The position numbers and the translations under genes were made by a program. A stretch of DNA of 64,000 nt from Fidelibacterota bacterium (lineage in GTDB: Bacteria > Fidelibacterota > Marinisomatia > SCGC-AAA003-L08 > JACNLC01), in NCBI GenBank assembly GCA_018657495.1, contig JABHXA010000002.1:69472-133471 (forward strand). The letters are read 5' to 3'. Shown here piece after piece: positions 19,006 to 27,640 of the stretch. Numbering within the stretch: the first letter of the stretch is position 1; each line of letters begins with the position of its first letter. Under the pieces are notes generated by a model. That model had not been told where the DNA came from, searched no databases, and saw only the letters and a program-made list of their open reading frames with translations.

Positions 19006-19169
19006 GTGTCATACCTATTTGTTTGTTTAATTGTTGTGTCTATAAGTGATAAACTATCACCGTTAAAAATATCTTTAAAATTAGAGATTATATCATAGAA
19101 AATAAAATTATTTTGTCCCTTTACAATCGCTCATTATGAGAATATAACATCGACTTTCATAAGTTTAGC
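19006..19169. other. Divergent intergenic region between GT2 and spermidine-synthase-like genes
   Basis: These 164 AT-rich bases separate genes pointing away from each other, so promoters for both must lie here or inside the flanking genes. No convincing -35/-10 pair could be picked. Bases 19140-19169 are open in the frame of the plus-strand gene but carry no ATG, GTG or TTG start. A tiny ATG-initiated frame at 19136 stops after three codons. Confidence 0.4.
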
Positions 19170-20624
19170 ATAACCGATACAAATACTCGGAACAATTCTA
19201 TCCTGTTTTTATCTGGATTAAATCTGATTTTATATAATTTCCTATTAATTCATCCTGTAACAATTGCGGTAGGTCAGGCAGAAATCGCCGTATTAATTTT
19301 TACATTAGCATATTTTAGCGGTATTTCTTTTGGATATCTAATTTCTGACAAAATATCATTAAAATTTATACGAAACCTTTTCCCATGGATTTTTCTGGTT
19401 CAGTTGTTAATGGTGATATCACTACCTTTGATATTCAGAAAAATCGATAAATATTTTGATAATCTGATTGGTAATAGTGGCATCATTCCTGAGGTTATAT
19501 TATTTTTATTTATTATGATCGCCGGTACATCGTTATACGCTGTTTTTCTCCCCAGAATTATAAACGTCGAAAATAAAGATATAAAATCTTGCTACAGGAT
19601 AGAAGTGATTGGTTCAATTTGCGGACTGATATTGATTCCAGTTGCCAGCATTCTGTCATTTAGTGTGATGGTAATGATATATTTCTCGTTACTCCTGTTG
19701 ATTTATTTCTCTGTCAACCCAAATCGGAGCATGCTGACGGGACTATGTTTTATCGGTATTTTATATTTTGTGAATTTTAACTCTCTTGATGCAGAATTTT
19801 CCAAGTTATACTATCAATCCAGAATGAAATCTCGGCATATAGATTTTGTGGAGCATATACAATATACACCTTACCATAAGATAGAAGTACTTGTTAGCAC
19901 AAATGGTAAAAGAACGCTTGTCCTAAATGGGAAAACACAATTTGGTGAAAGCTCTCATCATAATTACAGCTATTTTCTTGCAGAGTATCCAGCAAAATTA
20001 TTAGGTAACCCATCAGCATGTATATTAGGATGTGGTTCCATGTCCACTGTGGGAAGAATAGGGGATATGTGCACATCTATTCAAATTGTTGATTTGGATG
20101 AAGGTGTATTCAATACGAGTCGGAAATATTTTCAAAAATATAACCGTCTTGATTCATTGGAAAACTGGCAATTTGAAGCTGATGATGCAAAACATTTTCT
20201 TGCCAATAATAGTGAGAAATATGATTTAATTCTCCATGATATTCCCCCGGCAAAATCAAGACAGATAGCCTTAACCTATACCCGGGAATTTTTTCAATCT
20301 GTAAAGAATAATTTAACGGACAGAGGAATATTTTCTATTTCTTCGCTCACTCCGCTAAATTCAAAATCAACATATGGCTTAAGAATGATGGCTACATTAG
20401 CTGATGTTTTTGATGAATATTTCATTTTAACATATAAAAACGGCGTGTATTTTTTTGGTGGAAATGAGACTTTAATAATTGCTGATGTCAATGGTATTCG
20501 TGAAAGTATAAATCATACTGACAGCAAAAGGGTAAGAATCTTGACAAAAGAAGAAATTGAGGGAATTGTAAAAGGGGCTGATGTAATTACGATAAACAAC
20601 CTGAGGGACTTGATTTTTGACTAA
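19170..20624 (+). CDS. Membrane-anchored spermidine-synthase-like protein 1 (start uncertain)
   Basis: From the ATA at 19170 the protein would be 484 residues. An N-terminal membrane region of about six helices (to about residue 180) is followed by a class I methyltransferase/spermidine-synthase-like domain (AEYPAKLLG, ILGCGSMS, DDAKHFLAN, LILHDIPPA). The first ATG in frame is at 19410 and the first TTG at 19404, but bases 19170-19403 are clearly coding: they match the second membrane unit of the 819-residue neighbour (ILFLSGLNLIL against VLFFSGFNLIV, and AYFSGISFGYLIS against CYFAGFSVGYGLS). So the gene uses a rare start such as ATA, or has lost its start. The DxxD motif of true aminopropyltransferases reads DIPP, so classical spermidine synthesis is unlikely. 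Function is unknown. Confidence 0.65.
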   Translation: MTDTNTRNNSILFLSGLNLILYNFLLIHPVTIAVGQAEIAVLIFTLAYFSGISFGYLISDKISLKFIRNLFPWIFLVQLLMVISLPLIFRKIDKYFDNLIGNSGIIPEVILFLFIMIAGTSLYAVFLPRIINVENKDIKSCYRIEVIGSICGLILIPVASILSFSVMVMIYFSLLLLIYFSVNPNRSMLTGLCFIGILYFVNFNSLDAEFSKLYYQSRMKSRHIDFVEHIQYTPYHKIEVLVSTNGKRTLVLNGKTQFGESSHHNYSYFLAEYPAKLLGNPSACILGCGSMSTVGRIGDMCTSIQIVDLDEGVFNTSRKYFQKYNRLDSLENWQFEADDAKHFLANNSEKYDLILHDIPPAKSRQIALTYTREFFQSVKNNLTDRGIFSISSLTPLNSKSTYGLRMMATLADVFDEYFILTYKNGVYFFGGNETLIIADVNGIRESINHTDSKRVRILTKEEIEGIVKGADVITINNLRDLIFD

Positions 20625-21189
20625 CACGGGCAATATCACTGCGGTATTCAACCGATTAATTTTGACAGCCAGCATATTTATGATTGGCGCTTATTTCGCA
20701 GTCCTGCAGTTTGGTTATTTCTTCATGCTGGAAGTATTTCTAACAAGTCGTTCGATCTCATATTTTATTGCCTTATTTTTCTGGCTTCTTGGATTTTTAA
20801 TTGGTTTGAATCTAAAAAAAACAACCAATTATATAATCCTTTTATGCGGAAGTATAATTGCATATTATCTATTTTATTTTATCAATATCTTGTTTCCGTT
20901 CAAATCCGGCGCTCTGATATTTCTTGGTTTATTAATATTAATTTCCGGGATCTGTCCAGGTTATTTCTTTATCCAATTTCAATCAATTTATAAAAATGTA
21001 AAACATCTGTTTTTTATCGAAAATAATGGTTTCATTCTTGGTATAATCATATCGTTGCTTGGTGCAATTAATATGGGAGAATGGTTTATTAAATTTGCCC
21101 CTGGAGCAATGGGTCTAATCGCATTGCTTCTTTCATTATATACCATTATTCTATCACAACATGCTAAAAACAATATTACAGAAAATTAA
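20617..21189 (+). CDS. Small polytopic membrane protein, homologous to the N-terminal unit of the next protein
   Basis: 190 residues, about five or six membrane helices and no soluble domain. It aligns by eye with the first 200 residues of the 819-residue protein that follows: AVLQFGYFFMLEVFLTSRS against GILQSSLYFMIQVYVTATY, and FFIENNGFILGI against FFHENNGFVFGM. It therefore looks like the first membrane unit as a stand-alone gene. The start is TTG at 20617, overlapping the previous stop; other TTG or ATG codons lie downstream. It overlaps the next gene by 29 bases, so the three genes form one transcript. No known function. Confidence 0.6.
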   Translation: MTNTGNITAVFNRLILTASIFMIGAYFAVLQFGYFFMLEVFLTSRSISYFIALFFWLLGFLIGLNLKKTTNYIILLCGSIIAYYLFYFINILFPFKSGALIFLGLLILISGICPGYFFIQFQSIYKNVKHLFFIENNGFILGIIISLLGAINMGEWFIKFAPGAMGLIALLLSLYTIILSQHAKNNITEN

Positions 21190-23620
21190 CCCCCTGGGAC
21201 AATTCTCCTATAAATATGCTCTTCCCTTATTAATCTCTGGGATGTTTTTTGGTATATTACAGTCCTCACTATATTTTATGATTCAAGTCTATGTGACTGC
21301 AACTTATATGGGTTATTTTGCCATGGTCATGGGGTGGATGGCTGGCAATATATTTATACTCACAAGAAAGTCATCTCTATCGTATGGTGTTTCCCTTGCA
21401 CTTGCAATTGCAACATATTACCTGCTACTTTTTATTGTAAAAACCGGCGGCAGTTATCCTGCGGTTCAATACATCATTGTACCTATCTCAATTTTTATTA
21501 TTTCGTTTCCTTCAGGAGCATTTTTCAGACAATTGTCTGGGAGGGTGTCAGGGGATTTAATATTTTTTCACGAGAATAATGGATTTGTTTTTGGGATGGT
21601 CCTAGGGTTAGTTCTATTTGTGAAAGTAGGCATTTACACAGTATTATTTTCGCCGGCAATCATAATACTACTACTCATTCTATCAATAAATTTTAAAAGA
21701 ATTCCAGCAATTATTTTGGTTGCCTGTTTAGCATTTATCGCCTTTTATAGCAGGCAGAATACTCTCTTCATTATTTTAGTGATATTACTAATAATTGTCA
21801 TAATAACAGCATTTTTAAAAATGGGTACTATCGGCATAACTGAACATGTTAAAGACATAATGCCTCGAAATAAATCAGATCGATTTGTTTTATTTTTCTC
21901 TGGATTCAATCTTATAGTTCTTCAATTTTTTATTACGAGAGAATTCTCAAATATTTTATCTGCAAATGAATTAACAATTCTCATCGTGGCCACATGTTAT
22001 TTTGCAGGATTCTCCGTTGGATATGGCTTATCCCGATTCATCTCAATGAGGATTGTCAAATACATATCAATCTCAATGTTCTTCATCCATGTTTTCATGT
22101 TTATTTTCACAAAGGAAATTGCTGGTATATTGCTAAGTGCAGGATATGGAACTGGCACCTTAATTGGGCTTCTCATTTTTGTTTCTTTTTTTACATCGTC
22201 CATCTACTCGATGTTTTTACCAAAACTGATCAAATTAAATGGGGAAGATTCACTCTCTTGGTCCTATTCATGGGATTTAGCCGGGGCAATATTAGCCGTT
22301 GTATTTACAGCCATATTCATAATTTATTTTCCATCAATCATCCCAATTATATATCTTCTTGTAATGCTGCTAATTATACTGATGCAGTTTTCAAATCCTT
22401 ACTATATTTCTCTGATAGCAGGATTGGGATTATATACTATCCTGCTATTTGGATTGCATCAAGATGATATACATAGAGTAAGTACTGAAGATTATTATGC
22501 ATCAAGAGGTTTTGATTTTCCAAAATTAATTTTTAGTAAGAATTCATTTTATCATACCATTGATGTTGTTGAATCGTATGAGGATAACACATATACTATA
22601 CCTGATTATCGATCATCATTTATCAACGGTATCAGATATTTTAACAATCGATATAATAAAAAGGGTGAATTTTCAGGAAACACATCATTGAGCGAATTCA
22701 CATACTTCCTTGCTGAGGTACCGGCAAAATATCTCTACGAAAAGTTAGGTCGAAAATTACAGATTTTGATTCTGGGGGCAGGATCAATGTATTCGATAAA
22801 TCGGGTGAGTCCATATTCTGAAAAAACAACAATTGTGGAAATAGATCCAGTGGTTATAGAATCGGCAAAATCATGCTGGGCAGATTTTAATGAATGGGAT
22901 ACTATTGATAATTATGACGTTGTGATAGACGATGCAAAACATTTTTTAAATACTACTGATGAGAAATTTGATTTGATAATTATGGATATATCTGCTCCGT
23001 ATTTTCTCGGCACTGCATTGCTGCATAACAAGGATACTTTTGATCTCATCTCTAACACATTGAAGAATGGGGGTCTATTTTCTGAATCAACACAGGCAAG
23101 ACCCGTTTCAAAGAGACCAAACTCCATGGCTATGAAAATTCTGAAGGGGGTTTCAGAAATCTATCCAAATTATATCGTCATAGACGGTAGAAACTCCCCC
23201 AGAGGGAAACACGGCTATGTGTATGCGTCGTTGGAACATGAATTTAATAAGGTCGATTTTGAACGGTTAACTGAAATAGACGATATGCGAAAAGGTTTAT
23301 TTTTATATATACCAGAAGATGAAAGATATAATTTTAATCTGACAGAATCTTACTCTCTAACCAATATGGAAATACTACTAACCGGCAACAAGAGATTATT
23401 AGAGAGAAGATTAGGATTGAATTCTAACCGCAGCAGGAATGAAAGTATTTATTCAAAATTGATCCGGATCATTGAGGAAGATATGAAATTGCCAATGAAG
23501 ATTCTCAATAAATTATCCTCAATAAAGTTCTATATGTACTATCTATTCATCACGATTATGTCAATTGCTGTTGGTTATTTTATAGACAGATACAATAAGA
23601 AGAAGATTATTCAGCCCTGA
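21161..23620 (+). CDS. Fused double-membrane-unit spermidine-synthase-like protein
   Basis: 819 residues. Order: membrane unit 1 (about 15-215), membrane unit 2 (about 240-445, beginning FVLFFSGFNLIVLQ), a spermidine-synthase-like Rossmann domain (about 480-720; LAEVPAKYLY, ILGAGSM, VEIDPVVIESAK, DDAKHFLN) and one C-terminal membrane helix (about 785-808). VEIDPVV is the acidic nucleoside-binding motif of the family. The amine-site motif DSTDP is changed to DISAP, losing the second Asp. Units 1 and 2 are each also encoded as or in a separate upstream gene. The 3' end overlaps the end of the opposing AglD-like gene by 14 bases. Substrate unknown; a membrane-lipid or glycan modification is possible. 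Confidence 0.7.
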   Translation: MLKTILQKINPLGQFSYKYALPLLISGMFFGILQSSLYFMIQVYVTATYMGYFAMVMGWMAGNIFILTRKSSLSYGVSLALAIATYYLLLFIVKTGGSYPAVQYIIVPISIFIISFPSGAFFRQLSGRVSGDLIFFHENNGFVFGMVLGLVLFVKVGIYTVLFSPAIIILLLILSINFKRIPAIILVACLAFIAFYSRQNTLFIILVILLIIVIITAFLKMGTIGITEHVKDIMPRNKSDRFVLFFSGFNLIVLQFFITREFSNILSANELTILIVATCYFAGFSVGYGLSRFISMRIVKYISISMFFIHVFMFIFTKEIAGILLSAGYGTGTLIGLLIFVSFFTSSIYSMFLPKLIKLNGEDSLSWSYSWDLAGAILAVVFTAIFIIYFPSIIPIIYLLVMLLIILMQFSNPYYISLIAGLGLYTILLFGLHQDDIHRVSTEDYYASRGFDFPKLIFSKNSFYHTIDVVESYEDNTYTIPDYRSSFINGIRYFNNRYNKKGEFSGNTSLSEFTYFLAEVPAKYLYEKLGRKLQILILGAGSMYSINRVSPYSEKTTIVEIDPVVIESAKSCWADFNEWDTIDNYDVVIDDAKHFLNTTDEKFDLIIMDISAPYFLGTALLHNKDTFDLISNTLKNGGLFSESTQARPVSKRPNSMAMKILKGVSEIYPNYIVIDGRNSPRGKHGYVYASLEHEFNKVDFERLTEIDDMRKGLFLYIPEDERYNFNLTESYSLTNMEILLTGNKRLLERRLGLNSNRSRNESIYSKLIRIIEEDMKLPMKILNKLSSIKFYMYYLFITIMSIAVGYFIDRYNKKKIIQP

Positions 23621-24620
23621 TCTCTGATTCAATATCCGAAAATTCATTCTTACCTTGAATATAGACCATAAAGCCAAAGAGGCTGACCACGATAAATGCC
23701 AGGTGAAGGATGACCATTATTTCGCTGCCATTCGACGATCCAAATGATCTGAATAACCAATCTGCAAACAATTCACCTGATCCAATTCCCCCAGGACTAA
23801 TAGGGACTGCATTCATTATTAGTGAAATTGGTGTTAGAAAAAAATAATGTTGAATTTGAATATTCGATTCATTTGCTGATAATCCAATAAAAAACAATGT
23901 AAAGACAAATGCTCCCTGGCTCAACATCGATAATAAAAAAGTAATTAATAAAGACTTTTTCTTTTTTCGAAAGGAATGGATTGTATCGTACACTTTACTA
24001 AAAATTACATGGCCAGGTCCTTGAGTAGTAAGCCAATTAAGCAGTTTTGTTTTTTTCAGGTATTTATTCATGGCCGTTAAAAATATAATAAGAATTGAAA
24101 TTGTACCACCTGAGATAATAACTGCAATTGACTTAAATATGGTTACATGATCGCTGTTAATTAATTCAGGTCTAAAAAGGTACATTGAAATCATTGCAAG
24201 TGAACCAGTAAAGAACATTGAAAACAGACCAATCAGCCTATCTAATCCTATCGTTGTGATTGCGGCTGTACGAAGATCCTTTATTCCTTTTGCAACATAG
24301 TATGCTTTTACAATATCTCCCCCAACCCCACCAGGTATAATCATACTAAATGCAAATCCTATAAATGACAATTTCGTAATAGATAGAATCCCTGGATAAA
24401 TTGTCATGGCATTAAGAAGGACATTCCACCGAATAATAGAAATACAAATAACAATAAGATAACAAGCAAATGCCGGGATCACCCAAGTACTAAATACCAT
24501 TTCAGAAATTCGAGATAAGTCTATTGCATTTGTGTTTAGTAAATATAAAACAATTGAGAATACTATTAGAATTCTAATTATTGTGAAGGAAACAGATTTG
24601 ATGGAAGCTTTTTCTTTCAT
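23607..24620 (-). CDS. AglD/LPG-synthase-like integral membrane protein (UPF0104/flippase-like)
   Basis: 337 residues with about eight membrane helices. The family motifs are PGGVGGDIVKAYYVAKG near residue 85 and SPGGIGSGE near 295. Related proteins include the membrane part of lysyl-phosphatidylglycerol synthase MprF and archaeal AglD, and many are encoded next to GT2 polyprenyl-phosphate sugar synthases, suggesting lipid-linked sugar handling or flipping. It follows the small membrane/winged-helix gene by one base, forming one operon with the GT2 at 25.7 kb. Its end overlaps the plus-strand gene tail to tail. Confidence 0.75.
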   Translation of the reverse strand: MKEKASIKSVSFTIIRILIVFSIVLYLLNTNAIDLSRISEMVFSTWVIPAFACYLIVICISIIRWNVLLNAMTIYPGILSITKLSFIGFAFSMIIPGGVGGDIVKAYYVAKGIKDLRTAAITTIGLDRLIGLFSMFFTGSLAMISMYLFRPELINSDHVTIFKSIAVIISGGTISILIIFLTAMNKYLKKTKLLNWLTTQGPGHVIFSKVYDTIHSFRKKKKSLLITFLLSMLSQGAFVFTLFFIGLSANESNIQIQHYFFLTPISLIMNAVPISPGGIGSGELFADWLFRSFGSSNGSEIMVILHLAFIVVSLFGFMVYIQGKNEFSDIESEIRAE

Positions 24621-24621
24621 A

Positions 24622-25197
24622 CTATCGATTTTTAAAAACTATAATTAGATTGGATGTAGAAAACCTAATTCGTTTGTTTAGTACAATAAACCGAATTGAT
24701 TCTAATATAATAAACATAATTAATGTCAATGATATCTTTGGATAATACTTTTTACCATCAAATGAAATCTGACCCCCATTGCATAGTTTACCCAACCGTT
24801 TGTCAACTATTTCCTCGGAATTATACAGATCATATATTTCATTTTCCATCATGCCGACTGGATTTTCAGATAATTCAGATAATATTCTGACTCTTATCGC
24901 ACTGACTGCAACATTGATAAATGAAAAATATCCAAGGCTTATGAGAAAATATATAATCAGATTAGTTAATGATAAAAAGACACCATTTAGGAAATCTGCA
25001 TCTTGAAGAAATATTAAGTAAAGTTCGACAGCAGTAAGTAATAAAATCCCTGTGATAAATCCAACTGCAACTGATTTCAAATATGATTTACCATCCTTAC
25101 AGCGAGCGTAGCATATCTGAATAAAAATATTAACGATCACACAAATTGGTGCAGCTGATAATTGTATTAATTCACTTAGAATATGATTATCGTTCAT
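24622..25197 (-). CDS. Membrane protein with cytoplasmic winged-helix-like domain (A)
   Basis: 191 residues. About three or four membrane helices (about 10-110) are followed by a soluble stretch of about 65 residues with a winged-helix pattern (VRILSELSENPVGMMENEI, then RLGKLCNGGQI and DGKKYYP), then one more hydrophobic helix at about 155-175. I do not recognise a named family. The gene overlaps its upstream partner B by four bases (ATGA) and precedes the AglD-like gene by one base. The shared plan with B suggests the two proteins work together, perhaps regulating or organising the GT2/AglD-like module. Any DNA binding is speculation. Confidence 0.6.
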   Translation of the reverse strand: MNDNHILSELIQLSAAPICVIVNIFIQICYARCKDGKSYLKSVAVGFITGILLLTAVELYLIFLQDADFLNGVFLSLTNLIIYFLISLGYFSFINVAVSAIRVRILSELSENPVGMMENEIYDLYNSEEIVDKRLGKLCNGGQISFDGKKYYPKISLTLIMFIILESIRFIVLNKRIRFSTSNLIIVFKNR

Positions 25198-25718
25198 CCT
25201 GAAATCTTTGATAATTTTAATGTATTTTGTATAAATCTAAATACATTCAGAAATTTTTGACCCTTTGATAAAATGATAATTCGACTATCCTTGACTGATG
25301 CCATTTCCTCCTCAATCAAAAATTTAATTCTTGGACCAATAAATGTATCATTTGTGATTGATTTGTAAAGTTTGCTTATTTCAATTCCATCTTTTCCGGA
25401 GTTTAAAATTTGCAGCAGCAAAAACAAAGATGGACTTTCGTCTTCTAATCCTGTATATATAACAATATAAATAGTCATCATAATTATATAAAAGAATGAA
25501 ATGTGAGATATATGGATTATACTACTGACAAGGGATTGGTTATCTCCGACAATTATATCAGTGAAGTATAAGATAGCTGACAAACCAGTCAATATTACAG
25601 CCGAGAAAATGATCAATATTGATAACACTTCTCTTTTGGGAATTCTAATCCTCCACCATGCGATATGGATCATGAGGGAGGTAAAGAAAAAAAATAATCC
25701 GCTGAAAAAAATATTCAT
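25194..25718 (-). CDS. Membrane protein with cytoplasmic winged-helix-like domain (B)
   Basis: 174 residues. Four hydrophobic helices (about 3-20, 31-50, 65-90 and nearby) are followed by a C-terminal stretch with a winged-helix pattern: LQILNSGKDGIEISKLY, RIKFLIEEEMA, then IILSKGQKFLNVFRF, which resembles the wing and last helix of MarR/PadR-like domains. No named family recognised. It has the same membrane-plus-winged-helix design as gene A with little direct sequence identity. It follows the GT2 gene by 18 bases and overlaps A by four. Confidence 0.6.
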   Translation of the reverse strand: MNIFFSGLFFFFTSLMIHIAWWRIRIPKREVLSILIIFSAVILTGLSAILYFTDIIVGDNQSLVSSIIHISHISFFYIIMMTIYIVIYTGLEDESPSLFLLLQILNSGKDGIEISKLYKSITNDTFIGPRIKFLIEEEMASVKDSRIIILSKGQKFLNVFRFIQNTLKLSKISG

Positions 25719-25736
25719 AGATTGGTGACTGAAAAG

Positions 25737-26459
25737 TTACTGAACTCGTTCAGGAGATTTATTATATTTATTTCTGCCTGTTATTTTTATTTCTACAATA
25801 AGTCGGATAAAAGAGGTGCAAACTTCCAGAAGATTTTTATATGAAACTGCAGTACTGCCCTGAGCACCTTTTTGCATATAACCGGGAATTTCATAAAATG
25901 AACAACCGGAATGCAGTAATTTCACAGCCATTTCAGCTGCAATGCTAAATCTATTCGAATAAAAATCTAATTCTCTAAGTTTTTTAATTGGTAGAACGCA
26001 TGGACCATTGATGTATTGCACATAGATGCTGAAAAATACGAAAAAAAGAGAATTATATAAGGTAGATAGAATATTTCTAAATCGACCTCTCATCTCTTTG
26101 TTTAAGAAATATAAAAACACCATGTCCGCTTTGTAGGCATTATTTAACATCAGCGCCAGATCAACAGATGACATATCCCCATCGCCAGGTACAGTCAGAA
26201 GTTTTTCACCTTTTGCATTCAAAATAACCTGCTCAAAACATTTACCGAGACCAAAGTTTTTAGAGTTGTGAATTACTCTCACGTTTGAGAACCTGGATGT
26301 AAGTGCTTCAGCAATATTTCCAGTATCATCCGTACTTCCATCATTGACAATAATTATTTCAACATTTACATCATTCGAACTCGATACTTTGATAATTTCT
26401 AAAACTACATCCTCTAAAGGACCTTCTTCATTGAGGGCAGGAACCATTATTGAAATCAT
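25737..26459 (-). CDS. GT2 glycosyltransferase, polyprenyl-phosphate type
   Basis: 240 residues. A GT-A domain with IMVPALNEEGPLEDVV, IVNDGSTDDTG and GDGDMSSVD as catalytic acid motif. The segment NILSTLYNSLFFVFFSIYV is hydrophobic and may sit on the membrane. C-terminal GYMQKGAQGSTAVSYKN resembles the basic loop of Dpm1-like enzymes. The ATG overlaps the alcohol dehydrogenase stop (ATGA). With genes A, B and the AglD-like protein it makes a compact four-gene unit that probably produces and handles a lipid-linked sugar. Confidence 0.78.
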   Translation of the reverse strand: MISIMVPALNEEGPLEDVVLEIIKVSSSNDVNVEIIIVNDGSTDDTGNIAEALTSRFSNVRVIHNSKNFGLGKCFEQVILNAKGEKLLTVPGDGDMSSVDLALMLNNAYKADMVFLYFLNKEMRGRFRNILSTLYNSLFFVFFSIYVQYINGPCVLPIKKLRELDFYSNRFSIAAEMAVKLLHSGCSFYEIPGYMQKGAQGSTAVSYKNLLEVCTSFIRLIVEIKITGRNKYNKSPERVQ

Positions 26460-27520
26460 ATTTTGCTTACCTCATTTTCAATGGAATTCATATTTATTAA
26501 TGCTCTCCCGTTTATCCCAGCTTTTAAGTTTGAGATGGCAGTATTGATTTCATGAAGCGGGAATTCTGCAGATACAAGTTTTGATAAACTTATTTTCTTA
26601 GATTGATGCCAATCGCAATATTTAAGAATATCTTTATCTGAATCCGTTTCACCACCCCAGGACCCAATAATGCTCTTTCCTTGGATTAAATCCATTGGAT
26701 TTATTTTAATTTTTGATTTGGGACTGGCATTGCCGGCTATAATGCATAATCCACCAAATGGTTTTATTGAAGAATAGGCTTTTTCCATAACATCTGTTGA
26801 TCCAGTAGCTTCAATTGCAAAATCTAATAACCTATTATTTGTGATATTTTTAATTTCTTCAATAATGTCAAAATTATTAGCATTTATGGTGTGGGTTGCT
26901 CCGAGGGTTTTAGCATATTCTAATTTAGAATCATTTATATCAATTGCAATTATTACTTTTGCTCCAAATGCGGAAGCCGCCATAACGGCGCTAAGTCCGA
27001 TACCACCAATCCCAAATATTGCGATTTTAGAATTCGCTTCAAGCTTGCATGTATTATTAATGATACCTGCACCTGTTGGGAAAGCACATCCCAATAGTGC
27101 CGCCTCTTTTAATGGCATAACCTTTGGGATTTTAATAAGTCTATTTTCACTTATTATAGCGGTTTTCATAAAGGTACTGATTGCCCCAGAATTTACCGTC
27201 TTTCCAAGATAAGAATATTGAGTAGACGGTATTTCTGCTCCATAGCCTTTGATCCATGTTAGCACAACCCGATCTCCAGCTTTTACTTTAGATACATTTT
27301 CTCCAGTTTTAAGGACTATCCCTGAGCCTTCATGACCAAGAGTGTGGGGGAGATATGGATCCTTTCCTTTTAAACCATCAATCTCATTAATCTGTGTGTG
27401 GCATATACCGCTATAAGCTACTTTTATGAGAACCTGACCCGATTTCAATGGAGGGATATCCAACGAAATTAATTGTAAAGGAGCATTTAGCTCGACTAGT
27501 ATGGCTGCTTCGGTTTGCAT
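26456..27520 (-). CDS. Zinc-type alcohol dehydrogenase (MDR superfamily), structural zinc lobe cysteines absent
   Basis: 354 residues. GroES-like N-terminal domain with catalytic zinc ligands Cys in SGICHTQ and His-Glu in LGHEGSG, then a Rossmann domain with AIFGIGGIGLSAVMAA and acidic AIDIND (NAD preference). The lobe that normally carries four cysteines for structural zinc reads GYGAEIPSTQYSYLGK and has none, so the structural zinc is lost. Overall wording is closest to class III-type dehydrogenases. In this island it could reduce a keto-sugar or aldehyde or oxidise an alcohol side chain; the substrate is unknown. It overlaps the GT2 gene by four bases and is 120 bases from panB. Confidence 0.78.
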   Translation of the reverse strand: MQTEAAILVELNAPLQLISLDIPPLKSGQVLIKVAYSGICHTQINEIDGLKGKDPYLPHTLGHEGSGIVLKTGENVSKVKAGDRVVLTWIKGYGAEIPSTQYSYLGKTVNSGAISTFMKTAIISENRLIKIPKVMPLKEAALLGCAFPTGAGIINNTCKLEANSKIAIFGIGGIGLSAVMAASAFGAKVIIAIDINDSKLEYAKTLGATHTINANNFDIIEEIKNITNNRLLDFAIEATGSTDVMEKAYSSIKPFGGLCIIAGNASPKSKIKINPMDLIQGKSIIGSWGGETDSDKDILKYCDWHQSKKISLSKLVSAEFPLHEINTAISNLKAGINGRALINMNSIENEVSKI

Positions 27521-27640
27521 TAAACGTATCTATTATCCTTCATAATCATATTTCAACTCAAATATAATTATTTAATTCTAAGATAATAATGGAAGATATA
27601 ATTTTGCTAAATTTGAGATTGTTAAAACTGTTATAGGAAA

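Noticed and set aside
19170..23620. Polyamine (spermidine) biosynthesis genes
   Set aside because: No speD or speA/speB neighbours, large membrane regions, and the second Asp of the DxxD motif is missing.
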